Shown here: positions 50,316 to 58,576 of the stretch, piece after piece | Position numbering within the stretch: position 1 is the first letter of the stretch | Layout: each line of letters opens with the position of its first letter | Assembly: GCA_016721825.1 (NCBI GenBank) | Contig: JADKHI010000001.1 | Location: 1,054,001 to 1,118,000, forward strand | Direction of reading: 5' to 3' | Origin: Flavobacteriales bacterium | Lineage (GTDB): Bacteria; Bacteroidota; Bacteroidia; Flavobacteriales_F; PHOS-HE28 | Length of the DNA stretch: 64,000 nt | Translations under genes and position numbers: made by a program | Notes under the pieces: model-generated | Told to the model about the DNA's origin: nothing | Database searches by the model: none | What the model saw: only the letters and a program-made list of their open reading frames with translations

Positions 50316-51947
50316 CTACTTGGTGGCTTCCTTGCTGAACTCGATCCGCACGGGGAGGAAGCGACCACCGGCCACCTTTTCCGTCCCCAATGCGAAATAC
50401 TCGGACGAACCGGTGCGCACCAGGCTCCACCCGCTGATGAAGTCGTTGTCCTTTTCGCCTTTGAGCACAGGCTTGACCTTGAAGCCGCCCTTCGCGTCGA
50501 AGGACACCAAGGCCGAGTACGGGTCGCGGATGTGCTTGGAGGAGATCTTGTCACCGGCCTTTCGACGCTCGGCCATCTCCTCGCTGTCCAACAGGAACAG
50601 GTAGAGGTTGTCGTCGTACACGGCACAGAACACCGGACCGATCACCGGGCTGCCGGTCACGGTCCACCGACGGAAGAGGGAGGACCAGCGTTCCCTGCCG
50701 TCCTTCTCCAGGCAACGCACCTGGATCGGGCCGTGGACGTAGCGCACCTGTTGGCCGCCTTGGGTGCTTGTGGAGGTGTAGACATAGGCCACCTCGTTCA
50801 CGAGGAAGAAGCTACCATCGCTGCGTGGCAGCACGGCGATCACGTCGGTGTTCAGGCTCATGCGGCCCTTGTCCTTCGCCTCGGCCTTGGTGTCCTCGCC
50901 ATCGTCGGATTCACCTTCCAGGCCCGTACCGGTGAAGGGGATCACCTCCGTGTTCACCGACTCCGTGGAACCCGCCTTGAAGACAGCGAGGAAGTTGCCG
51001 AGGACCTTCCACTTCTTCTCCGATTCGACACCATACACACCCGCGCAGACCACGCGGTCATCGGCCGTATGCTCGAGCATGGCGCTCACGGGGTATTCCT
51101 CCCCACCGAGCTTCACTTTCACATCCTTTACATCCGCGGCGTTGGCGACGAAGAACTTCAGGTCCATTCGGGCATCGGTGCCCTTGGCCTCATCCTTCTC
51201 CAGTTCCGAACGGAGCGCGAAGTAGGCATTGCCTGCATTGTCCACTTCCATGTCCTCAATGAAGGAGCTGCGCGCCGCCGCGTTCACGTTCACAATGCGC
51301 TGCCATTTCACCTTGAGGTCGCGATCCACCACGGCCATCAGGTAGAGCCCTTGTTTGGTCTCCTTGTCGCGGATCTCAGGGCTGGCAACGAGCATGTGCG
51401 ACGAATCAGAGGAGACCACGGCCAGGTAGGGCGTGCGGATGGCCGACCCGGCGGAAACAACGACGGCGGTCTTCTCCTTGAGCTTCATCTCCCAGGAAAC
51501 CAAGGGCTCAAAGGGTTTCCCTTGTCCCACCAGTCCGGGATCCAGCACCTGTTGGTACAAGGTGGCCATGCCGTCGGTCGAGTTGTGGCCCAACAGGATC
51601 GGCCGCCCTGAAAAGTTCACAAGGGCATCGACCTTCACCTCCTTGCCGTCCTTGGTCTTCATGTTGGGCTCCTGGCTCCGCAGATAGGTGAGCTTGGTGC
51701 GGTCGTACAGGTCCAAGCTGCTCTTCAGAGTACCGAACGCGCGGACGTCGAACTCGCCACTGCGCAGCATCATCAGATTGGCATCGCCCGACCGCACCAT
51801 CGCCATGGGCCGCAGCTTGGCGTCCGCGTCCTCATCCTTGCTGATGCGCACCTTCACCTTGACCTTCTCGGCAGTGGATTGGGCCGTGATCAGCGCGGGA
51901 GAGCAGATCAGGATCGCAATGATGAGGGCGCGCCAGGAACGATGCAT
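50316..51947 (-). CDS. Large exported protein, unknown function
   Basis: 543 residues from MHRSWRALIIAILICSPALITAQ, a signal peptide; an ATG eight codons upstream is an alternative. The mature protein is beta-rich, with Lys/Asp/Glu-rich linkers near 'TGLEGESDDGEDTKAEAKDK' and segments like 'DMEVDNAGNAYFALRSELEK' and 'LPRSDGSFFLVNEVAYVYTS', suggesting a WD/propeller-like repeat fold. There is no T9SS tail. It is convergent with the methyltransferase and lies 51 bases after the MazG gene on the same strand. Confidence 0.8.
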   Translation of the reverse strand: MHRSWRALIIAILICSPALITAQSTAEKVKVKVRISKDEDADAKLRPMAMVRSGDANLMMLRSGEFDVRAFGTLKSSLDLYDRTKLTYLRSQEPNMKTKDGKEVKVDALVNFSGRPILLGHNSTDGMATLYQQVLDPGLVGQGKPFEPLVSWEMKLKEKTAVVVSAGSAIRTPYLAVVSSDSSHMLVASPEIRDKETKQGLYLMAVVDRDLKVKWQRIVNVNAAARSSFIEDMEVDNAGNAYFALRSELEKDEAKGTDARMDLKFFVANAADVKDVKVKLGGEEYPVSAMLEHTADDRVVCAGVYGVESEKKWKVLGNFLAVFKAGSTESVNTEVIPFTGTGLEGESDDGEDTKAEAKDKGRMSLNTDVIAVLPRSDGSFFLVNEVAYVYTSTSTQGGQQVRYVHGPIQVRCLEKDGRERWSSLFRRWTVTGSPVIGPVFCAVYDDNLYLFLLDSEEMAERRKAGDKISSKHIRDPYSALVSFDAKGGFKVKPVLKGEKDNDFISGWSLVRTGSSEYFALGTEKVAGGRFLPVRIEFSKEATK

Positions 51948-51998
51948 GAGAATGTGTATGTGGGTTGGCAATAATAGAGAACTGGAACGAAGGGCCGC

Positions 51999-52346
51999 TC
52001 AGCCCAACTTCGGATTGTCACGGTGCCGGTCCTTGTCCCGCGCTGTCTTCTCCTCCATCCGTTTCGCCCACGACGCCTGCAGGTCCGTGCCGGTCTGGTT
52101 CGCCAGGCAGAGCACCACGAAGAGAACGTCGCTGAGCTCTTCCCCCAGGTCCTTCACCTTATCGCTTTCCTTCTCGCTCTGTTGACCATAGCGCCGTGCC
52201 ATGATGCGGGCCACTTCGCCCACCTCTTCGCTGAGCATGGCCATGTTGGTGAGCGGGTCGAAGTAACGGACACCGGTGGTGTTGATCCACTGATCCACTT
52301 CCTGCGCCAACTGTGTGAGCGGAGCCTCCGCCTTGTCTGTGATCAT
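51999..52346 (-). CDS. MazG-like nucleotide pyrophosphohydrolase
   Basis: 115 residues from MITDKAEAPL. All-alpha NTP pyrophosphatase fold with the paired metal-binding motif: 'SEEVGEVARI' (E-E-x-x-E) and 'DLGEELSDVLFVVL' (E-E-x-x-D). It hydrolyses (d)NTPs to monophosphates, often in nucleotide-pool cleaning. The start is placed downstream of the -7 box; an ATG at 52364 lies on the box itself. C-terminus is charged ('KDRHRDNPKLG'). Confidence 0.9.
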   Translation of the reverse strand: MITDKAEAPLTQLAQEVDQWINTTGVRYFDPLTNMAMLSEEVGEVARIMARRYGQQSEKESDKVKDLGEELSDVLFVVLCLANQTGTDLQASWAKRMEEKTARDKDRHRDNPKLG

Positions 52347-52363
52347 GCTGAGCGTTGCTACCA

Positions 52364-52371
52364 CAAAGATG
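52364..52371 (-). promoter_or_regulatory. -7 box for the MazG-like gene
   Basis: CATCTTTG on the minus strand, 17 bases before the start at 52346. Confidence 0.5.
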
Positions 52372-52489
52372 CTCGTGCGTCCAACACCCGGAAGGCCGAT
52401 CAGGAAATAAGAAAGACCTCCTCATCGACGAATTCCACCGTTCCGTCGCCGATGTGAGGATCGTCACGCTCAGCCGTCACAGAGGCGGC

Positions 52490-52497
52490 TACATTAG
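52490..52497 (+). promoter_or_regulatory. Possible -7 box for the small secreted protein pair
   Basis: TACATTAG, one mismatch to TAnnTTTG, five bases before the ATG at 52503. The same TAnnTTAG variant precedes gldA at 57654-57661. Confidence 0.4.
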
Positions 52498-52502
52498 TGA
52501 TC

Positions 52503-52877
52503 ATGAAGCTCCGGTACCGTGCGCAAGTGTGGCTGTTCATTGCCGCGGTGTTGCTCTCCGGCAACTTGATGGCGCAGTCCACCGGCATGGACCAAGTGCA
52601 GGCGGTGGTGGTCGGTCTTCATAGTGCACAACAGGCCCACCACGTGGATGTGATGCTGCGCGATGTGGAAGGTGTGCGGATGTCACGCACGGACGTGACC
52701 ACACGGAATATGTTGATCTGGGTCGAAGCGAACAGCACGCTGAACAAGACCGGCCTTCAGGACCTGCTCACCCCCTATGGCCTGACCTTGCGATGTTGGA
52801 GCCGCGTGCCCCGATCGAACGCGCCGTTCAAGCACCTCGACCCTGACCATTGTGGGGATACGCCGTCCCAGAAATGA
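52503..52877 (+). CDS. Small secreted protein translationally coupled to a T9SS repeat protein
   Basis: 124 residues from MKLRYRAQVWLFIAAVLLSG, signal peptide ending 'NLMAQ'. The mature part of about 100 residues reads like a beta-alpha-beta fold of ferredoxin/HMA type ('VDVMLRDVEGVRMSRTDVTT', 'NMLIWVEANS') but without the CxxC metal site; two cysteines occur near the end. Its TGA overlaps the ATG of the following large repeat protein (ATGA), so their amounts are likely tied. Function unknown; a partner or chaperone role for the neighbour is a guess. Confidence 0.72.
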   Translation: MKLRYRAQVWLFIAAVLLSGNLMAQSTGMDQVQAVVVGLHSAQQAHHVDVMLRDVEGVRMSRTDVTTRNMLIWVEANSTLNKTGLQDLLTPYGLTLRCWSRVPRSNAPFKHLDPDHCGDTPSQK

Positions 52878-55228
52878 GCACCTTGCGACAGGCCGCACTG
52901 CTGCTCTTCTGCGTGTTGAGCATGTTGGTAAAGGCGCAATGCACGGACTACGACATCGTGGTCGATGGCGGCATGGCGATCGGGGAGATCCATTGGGAAC
53001 TGGTGGATGAGTTCGGCATCACCGTGGCCCAAGGAGATGCACCCGAGAACACGGGGGAATGCCTGCCCGATGGTTGCTACACCATGGTGATGTACGACGA
53101 CGGCAACAACGGCTGGAACGGTGGCACATGGACGATCTACCTGGAGAACACCACCACGGTGATCGCCACAGGGACCTTGACCTCCGGCGACTTCGGCACC
53201 ATCGAGGTGGACCTTGGTGGTGGCTGTAGTGGCTGCTCCGACCAGCAGATCGTGGTGACCGCTGGAAGCGCTCCGGCCGAAGTTTCCTGGGAGATCTACG
53301 ATGAGTTCGGCTTCATGGTGGCCGCCGGTGGAGCCCCGTGGAACGCTGTGGAATGTCTGCCGGACGGCTGCTACACCATGTACCTGAACGATGACAGCGG
53401 CGATGGCTGGAACGGCGCCACCTTCACCATCAGCGATGTGGCCACCTCTACAGTGACCAGTACGGGAACGCTCTCCAACGGGAGCTTTTCTCTGGTGCAG
53501 GTTATCGTTGGCGCCGGATGCGGCTCGTGCAGCGCTTACGAGATGAACGTAACGGCCGGTACGGCCCCGGTCGATGTGTCCTGGGAATTGTACGACCCCT
53601 TCTTCGCGCTCGTGGCCGCCGGGAACGCACCGGCATCTGTACAGTTGTGCATGTCCCCTTCCTGTTATACGCTCTACATGTATGATGGTGCCAGCAACGG
53701 CTGGAACGGCGCCACGTATTCGTTCGTGGATCTGGGTACCACCACCACCGTGGCCTCAGGCACCCTGGTCAACGGATCGTTCGGCACCTCGCAGGTGTCC
53801 ATCAATGGCGGGTGCTCCAACGGCACCTGCACGGACCACACCATGACCATCACAAGCGGCACCGCACCGGCGCAGATCAGCTGGAACTTCATGAGCATGG
53901 GCACCAACTTCGCTTCAGGCAGCGCACCCGCCAGCGTGACCATGTGCCTGGACACCGGGTGCTATGTCATGCAGATGTACGATGCCGCCAGCAACGGCTG
54001 GAACGGCGCCACTTGGGCGTTGACGGATGACCTCGGCGCGACCGTCGCGACGGGGACCCTGGGCTCGGGCGGGAACGGTGCGACCGCTGTTCCGTTGGGC
54101 ATCACGGGGCCTTGTACGGTACCGCAAGTGATCACCGCAAGCGACTGTCCGGACGCAGTGAACGTCTGCACGAACCTCAACTTCACCATCGATCCGAACG
54201 GATCCGGTGCCCTCTGGGAGATCCCCGCTCTTGGCTCGGTAAGCAACCCGGAGTTCCTTGCAGGAGATGCGGTGAACAGCCCCTGGGGGACCGACCACTA
54301 TGGCTGCCTTATGGGACAGGAGATCAACACGACCTGGATGATCGTGAACATCGCTGGAAGCGGATCCCTTGAGTTCACCCTCGGAGCCTTCGGCACACAA
54401 TCCGGATTCTACGACTGGACCATGTTCCCATACACGGCGACCACGTGCGCTGCGATCATGGCCGGCACCCTTGCACCCGTACGTTGCAATTGGAACTACG
54501 CTTCCTATGGCGGAACAGGCATCGTCAGTTCCATTCCCGGCGCAGGCGTGCCGGAGAATTTCGAACCTCCGCTGAACGTGTTGGTCGGCCAGCAATACCT
54601 GATCTGTTTCAGCAACTGGAGTTCCGTGACAAGCGTTGTCCCGTTGGTCTTCGGCGGCACCGCGACCGTGAGCTGTGATCCGCTCGTGCTGCCTGTGGAA
54701 CTGCTTTCGTTCAATGCAATGCCCACCCTCTGGACCATCGACCTGAAATGGGTGACGGCCACCGAGGAGAACTCTTCGCACTTCGTTGTGCAACGTAGCT
54801 TGGACCTGTGGGATTGGGAAGCGATCGGCCGCGTGGAAGCTGCGGGCAACACGGTCGGCGAACGGCACTACCGCCTCACCGATGTAGCACCGATCGAGGA
54901 TGACACCTACTACCGACTCGTGGTGGTCGATCTTGACGGAAGCGAGAAGACCTCCGCGATCATCAAGACCGAATGGGAGGCGCCGACCTTGCACTGCTGG
55001 CCCAGTCCTACACAGGGCTCATTCCTTGTGGCGCTCGGTGCCCACCGCGATGAAGTGCGACTTGCGGTGCTGGACCCCTATGGTCGCGAAGTGAGCTTCC
55101 GTCAACGACCTGAAGGCGATGACGAAGTACGCATCGTTCTGACGGATGTTGCCGCTGGGGTCTACACGGTCCGCGCTGCGCAAGGCGATTGGTGCCGTAC
55201 AGGAAGGATCATCGTGGAGCGGCGCTGA
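52874..55228 (+). CDS. Large T9SS surface protein with four cysteine-rich 'NGWNGA' repeats
   Basis: 784 residues from MSTLRQAALLLFCVLSMLVKAQ, a signal peptide. Residues about 23-410 contain four repeats of about 95 residues, each with a paired cysteine, 'C[YV][TV]M..YD', and '[DN]GWNG[AG]T[WF]'; repeats 3 and 4 share 'ASNGWNGAT'. Residues about 415-620 form a second beta domain with cysteines. The last about 160 comprise an Ig/FN3-like linker starting 'ELLSFNAMPTLWTIDLKWVT' and a T9SS type A tail ('CWPSPTQGSFLV...', 'AGVYTVRA'). Probably a surface adhesin or binding protein; ligand unknown. Confidence 0.88.
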   Translation: MSTLRQAALLLFCVLSMLVKAQCTDYDIVVDGGMAIGEIHWELVDEFGITVAQGDAPENTGECLPDGCYTMVMYDDGNNGWNGGTWTIYLENTTTVIATGTLTSGDFGTIEVDLGGGCSGCSDQQIVVTAGSAPAEVSWEIYDEFGFMVAAGGAPWNAVECLPDGCYTMYLNDDSGDGWNGATFTISDVATSTVTSTGTLSNGSFSLVQVIVGAGCGSCSAYEMNVTAGTAPVDVSWELYDPFFALVAAGNAPASVQLCMSPSCYTLYMYDGASNGWNGATYSFVDLGTTTTVASGTLVNGSFGTSQVSINGGCSNGTCTDHTMTITSGTAPAQISWNFMSMGTNFASGSAPASVTMCLDTGCYVMQMYDAASNGWNGATWALTDDLGATVATGTLGSGGNGATAVPLGITGPCTVPQVITASDCPDAVNVCTNLNFTIDPNGSGALWEIPALGSVSNPEFLAGDAVNSPWGTDHYGCLMGQEINTTWMIVNIAGSGSLEFTLGAFGTQSGFYDWTMFPYTATTCAAIMAGTLAPVRCNWNYASYGGTGIVSSIPGAGVPENFEPPLNVLVGQQYLICFSNWSSVTSVVPLVFGGTATVSCDPLVLPVELLSFNAMPTLWTIDLKWVTATEENSSHFVVQRSLDLWDWEAIGRVEAAGNTVGERHYRLTDVAPIEDDTYYRLVVVDLDGSEKTSAIIKTEWEAPTLHCWPSPTQGSFLVALGAHRDEVRLAVLDPYGREVSFRQRPEGDDEVRIVLTDVAAGVYTVRAAQGDWCRTGRIIVERR

Positions 55229-55237
55229 ACGCACCGA

Positions 55238-55690
55238 TCACTCCCTCAACTTGCTGTCGATGATGATCGTGACCGGCCCGTCGTTCACGAGCTCCACCTG
55301 CATGTCGGCGCCGAACTCACCGGTGCGCACCGGTCTGCCGATGCCTTCGGTGAGCAGCTGCTTGGCGCGTAAGTACAATGGAACAGCTTCCTCAGGCCGC
55401 GCCGCCCGGATGTAGCTGGGGCGATTGCCTTTGGCGGTGCTGGCATGCAAGGTGAATTGGCTTACCAGCAAAAGCTCGCCGTGCACTTGGGTGATGTCGA
55501 GGTTCATGACGCCTTCGGGATCATTGAAAATGCGCAGGCGTGCGATCTTGCCACACAGCCATTCCATATCCTCAGATGTGTCGCCCACCTCAACGCCGAG
55601 CAACACCAGAAGACCCTTGTTGATCCGCGCATGCACCGCGTCATCGATCTGCACCGACGCGTGGATGACCCGTTGGACAACGGCGCGCAT
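55238..55690 (-). CDS. dtd: D-aminoacyl-tRNA deacylase
   Basis: 150 residues. Full DTD family signature: 'MRAVVQRV', 'GLLVLLGVEVGD', catalytic 'LLVSQFTLHA' and 'GEFGADMQVELVNDGPVTII'. It hydrolyses D-aminoacyl-tRNAs and Gly-tRNA-Ala, protecting translation. Its start overlaps the stop of the e(P4)-type phosphatase gene, and it is the last gene of the rsgA operon. Confidence 0.97.
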   Translation of the reverse strand: MRAVVQRVIHASVQIDDAVHARINKGLLVLLGVEVGDTSEDMEWLCGKIARLRIFNDPEGVMNLDITQVHGELLLVSQFTLHASTAKGNRPSYIRAARPEEAVPLYLRAKQLLTEGIGRPVRTGEFGADMQVELVNDGPVTIIIDSKLRE

Positions 55691-56505
55691 CAGTAGGCCC
55701 GTTGTTGAAGGAACGCTGCCTTCCGCTCAAGCTTCAAGCTGTCCACACGGCCACCGGCTGCATCGAGCCAGGTGCCGTACATCGGGTTGGGCATCATCAC
55801 GAAGTAACGGCTCAATGTGTCATGAAGTGCCTTCACAGTAGGCAGACCGAGCTCATTGCTGCGGTCCTTGAAGCGTTGATCGAAGTCCGTGAGCTGGTCA
55901 CCGCACAGCAGTGCCACATAGTGGCCCTTCGAAACCAGGGCGCGGCGATCGGTCTTGTCGCTCACATCACCTTCCATCGTCATCACATGCGCCTCATCCG
56001 CCATGGGAAAGCCCAGCTCGAAGAGGTTCTTGATCGTGGCGTTCTTCTCGCTGGTCGCTCGATTCGTGATGTAGTAGACCGCGCAATCGCGGGACACCGC
56101 GTACTTCAGGAACTCAACTGCACCTGGTAGCGCCTTTGCAGCGCCCATGAGCGCCCACTCGTTCCAGCTCTCCTTCGTGTAGTTGCCGCCCTTGGCAGCG
56201 TTGGTCACTTGGTAGGCGCTGTTGTCCAACACCGTCTCATCGATGTCCACGATCACTGCAGCGGGCAGGTCGTGAGGTCGAGCAAGGTTCTGGTCGAGCC
56301 GAAGCTTCGCCAGCTCATAGCACTGTTCGAACAGGCGTGCCCCTTCCGCCGAGGAATTCTGGTAGATGGTCGCATCGACGTTCTGCTGTGACAGAAGCGC
56401 TCCACGTTCAGCCAGTGGCGCTGCGACCGGTGGAACCACCACGGCTTGTTGCTGGTGACAGGCGATCACAGTGAGCGCCATCAGGATCAAGAGGGACTTC
56501 TTCAT
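55690..56505 (-). CDS. e(P4)-family 5'-nucleotidase / acid phosphatase lipoprotein
   Basis: 271 residues from MKKSLLILMALTVIAC, a lipoprotein signal; an ATG five codons upstream is an alternative. HAD superfamily class B/C acid phosphatase motifs: nucleophile motif 'VIVDIDETVLDNSAYQ' (I), 'YYITNR' (II), and 'LLCGDQLTDFDQRF' (IV). Homologues in Haemophilus (e(P4), Hel) dephosphorylate NMN and other nucleotides outside the cytoplasmic membrane, allowing uptake of nicotinamide riboside by PnuC. A PnuC-family transporter is present at 5.3 kb, so a link is possible. Confidence 0.93.
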   Translation of the reverse strand: MKKSLLILMALTVIACHQQQAVVVPPVAAPLAERGALLSQQNVDATIYQNSSAEGARLFEQCYELAKLRLDQNLARPHDLPAAVIVDIDETVLDNSAYQVTNAAKGGNYTKESWNEWALMGAAKALPGAVEFLKYAVSRDCAVYYITNRATSEKNATIKNLFELGFPMADEAHVMTMEGDVSDKTDRRALVSKGHYVALLCGDQLTDFDQRFKDRSNELGLPTVKALHDTLSRYFVMMPNPMYGTWLDAAGGRVDSLKLERKAAFLQQRAY

Positions 56506-56516
56506 GCGGTTCGTGT

Positions 56517-57479
56517 TCAATCGAGGCGATAGGGACCGGTGTCCTCAACGCCATTGGCCATGTCGATGTAACTGAGGTAGCGGCTCTCGGCGATGTCACC
56601 GTTCTCCACGGCCGTGCGAACGGCGCACCCGGGTTCTTGCTGGTGCATGCAGTTGTTGAAACGGCACTGCCCTTTCAGGCGGAACATCTCGGGGAACTGG
56701 TCAACGATCTCCTCGGGGCTCATGTCCACCAACCCGAAGCCTTTGATGCCCGGTGTGTCGATCAGGAAGGTCGGCTTGTCCTCTGCGCTGAGCACCTTCA
56801 GTTCGAACATCTCCGCATAGGTGGTCGTGTGCTGCCCCTTCTCGCTGGACTCGCTGATCTCTTCCGTGGGCAGATCGAGGTCCGGCTCAATGGCGTTGAC
56901 CAAGGTGCTCTTGCCCACACCACTGTGCCCGGCGATCAGAGTGACCTTGCCCCGCAACGAGGCCTTCACTTCTTCAACCCCTGTGCCCTTTAGCGCCGAG
57001 GTGATGATGGTGGTGTAGCCGGCCGTACGGTACACATCCTCATACTCCGCGAGCAGGTCGAAACCCTTGTCATCCAAGGCGTCCACCTTGTTGAAGACGA
57101 TGAGGATCTTCGGCACCTGATAGGCTTCCGCAGTAACAAGGAAGCGGTCAATGAAGCCGTAAGAGGTACGCGGCCTCGCCACGGTGACCACGATCATCGC
57201 CTGGTCCACGTTGGCGGCGATCACGTGCTTGTGGTGGCTCAGGTTCACACTGCGTCGCACGAGGTAGTTCCGACGATCATGCAGGTCGATGATCGACCCC
57301 ACTTGGTCCACGCTCAACTGTGGGAGGAAATCCACACGATCGCCCACGGCCACCGGGTTCGTGCTCTTCCAACCCTTGATGCGCAGGTTGCCCTTCGCCA
57401 CGCATTCGTGCAGGGAAGCATCATCACCCCGAACGAGGTAACGGCTTCCGGTGGAACGCATGACAAGGCCGGTAGGCAT
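56517..57479 (-). CDS. rsgA: Ribosome small-subunit-dependent GTPase A
   Basis: 320 residues from MPTGLVMRSTG. N-terminal OB fold, then a circularly permuted GTPase: 'IVFNKVDALDD' (G4) precedes 'AGHSGVGKSTLVNAI' (G1) and 'IDTPGIKGFGL' (G3). C-terminal zinc site 'CRFNNCMHQQEPGCAV'. It acts in late maturation of the 30S subunit. The start is supported by a -7 box ending five bases upstream, which makes the message leaderless; longer frames cross the promoter. First gene of the rsgA-phosphatase-dtd operon. Confidence 0.96.
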   Translation of the reverse strand: MPTGLVMRSTGSRYLVRGDDASLHECVAKGNLRIKGWKSTNPVAVGDRVDFLPQLSVDQVGSIIDLHDRRNYLVRRSVNLSHHKHVIAANVDQAMIVVTVARPRTSYGFIDRFLVTAEAYQVPKILIVFNKVDALDDKGFDLLAEYEDVYRTAGYTTIITSALKGTGVEEVKASLRGKVTLIAGHSGVGKSTLVNAIEPDLDLPTEEISESSEKGQHTTTYAEMFELKVLSAEDKPTFLIDTPGIKGFGLVDMSPEEIVDQFPEMFRLKGQCRFNNCMHQQEPGCAVRTAVENGDIAESRYLSYIDMANGVEDTGPYRLD

Positions 57480-57483
57480 GCCG

Positions 57484-57491
57484 CAAAGATG
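57484..57491 (-). promoter_or_regulatory. -7 box for rsgA
   Basis: CATCTTTG on the minus strand, then GCGGC, then the ATG complement at 57477-57479. Short or no leader. Confidence 0.55.
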
Positions 57492-57508
57492 CGGGTGAAC
57501 TGAAGGTG

Positions 57509-57632
57509 AATGTGTAAATGAGCCAATGTGCGAATGGGGATCCGCTCGGAGCCCTGACCGAGAGGGTGCCGGGTGGCAACAGCGCCGGTGACGACGGGCA
57601 CATTCCCTCATTTGCCCATTTCCACATTGAAG
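57509..57632. repeat. Inverted array of 8-base words (AATG / CATT) with 60-base core
   Basis: Left arm 57509-57540: AATGTGTA, AATGAGCC, AATGTGCG, AATGGGGA. Right arm 57601-57632: CATTCCCT, CATTTGCC, CATTTCCA, CATTGAAG. Both arms are in perfect 8-base phase and complementary in 24 of 32 columns. The 60-base core holds a smaller dyad (CTCGG...CCGAG). It lies between the divergent promoters of rsgA and gldA, so it is not simply a terminator. Confidence 0.85.
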
Positions 57633-57653
57633 CTCGGCATGCCACGCTAGGGA

Positions 57654-57661
57654 TAACTTAG
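57654..57661 (+). promoter_or_regulatory. Possible -7 box for gldA
   Basis: TAACTTAG, one mismatch to TAnnTTTG, six bases before the gldA ATG. Confidence 0.4.
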
Positions 57662-57667
57662 CGCCCG

Positions 57668-58576
57668 ATGTCCATTTCCGTCAGTCACATCACCAAACTC
57701 TACGGCCAGCAGAAGGCACTGGACGACGTGTCGTTCGAGATCGGCGGCAGCGCGGTGGTCGGCTTCCTGGGCCCGAACGGGGCGGGGAAGAGCACGATGA
57801 TGAAGATCCTTACGTGCTACCTACCCTCCACCTCAGGCACAGCCAGCGTCTGCGGTTTCGACACCCGCGAGCAGAGCATGGACGTGCGCCGGAGCGTGGG
57901 CTACCTGCCCGAGCACAATCCGTTGTACACCGACCTCTATGTGAAGGAGTACCTGGAGTTCGTGGCCGGCATCTACAAGCTGAAGAACGTGTCGGCACGG
58001 GTGAAGGAGATGGTGGACACCGTAGGGCTGGGACGCGAGCAGCACAAGAAGATCGGCCAGCTGAGCCGCGGCTACCGCCAACGCGTGGGCCTGGCCCAGG
58101 CCATGATCCACGACCCCAAGGTCCTGATCCTCGACGAGCCCACCAGCGGCCTCGACCCCAACCAGCTGGAGGAAGTGCGTGGGTTGATCAAGCGCATCGG
58201 ACGCGAGAAGACCGTGCTGCTCAGTACCCACATCATGCAGGAGGTGGAGGCCATCTGCGACCGCGTGATCATCATCGACCGCGGACACATCGTGGCGGAC
58301 GATACGGCCGATACCCTGCGCAGCGCCACCCAACAGCGCGAAACGCTGGAGGTGGAGTTCGACAGGGCCACCGAGGCGAAGCTGCTGCTGCGCATCCCCG
58401 GTGTGGAGAAGGCCGAAGCGGTCAGCAACAACGCCTGGCGCCTGCTGTGCCGCGCCGATCAGGATGCCCGCCCTGCCGTCTTCCAGTTCGCGGTGGACAA
58501 CGGCCTGAAGGTCCTGGCCCTGCAGAAGAGCGAGCGCGGACTGGAGGAAGTGTTCAAGGAGCTGACCAAGGGATGA
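57668..58576 (+). CDS. gldA: Gliding-motility ABC transporter ATPase GldA
   Basis: 302 residues. Walker A 'GPNGAGKST' at 35-43, signature 'LSRGYRQRVGLAQAM', Walker B 'VLILDEPTSGLDPNQLEEVR' and H-loop 'STHIMQEVEAICDRV'. Length, the 'SISVSHITKLYG' start and the about 80-residue C-terminal extension match GldA, the ATPase that with GldFG is needed for gliding and type IX secretion-related surface functions in Flavobacteriia. gldF and gldG are not adjacent; the next gene, overlapping by 4 bases, is an unrelated membrane protein. Confidence 0.88.
   Translation: MSISVSHITKLYGQQKALDDVSFEIGGSAVVGFLGPNGAGKSTMMKILTCYLPSTSGTASVCGFDTREQSMDVRRSVGYLPEHNPLYTDLYVKEYLEFVAGIYKLKNVSARVKEMVDTVGLGREQHKKIGQLSRGYRQRVGLAQAMIHDPKVLILDEPTSGLDPNQLEEVRGLIKRIGREKTVLLSTHIMQEVEAICDRVIIIDRGHIVADDTADTLRSATQQRETLEVEFDRATEAKLLLRIPGVEKAEAVSNNAWRLLCRADQDARPAVFQFAVDNGLKVLALQKSERGLEEVFKELTKG

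Noticed and set aside
52941..54110. Repeat region as a mobile or CRISPR element
   Set aside because: The repeats are protein-coding (about 95 codons each) and keep the reading frame and cysteine pattern.
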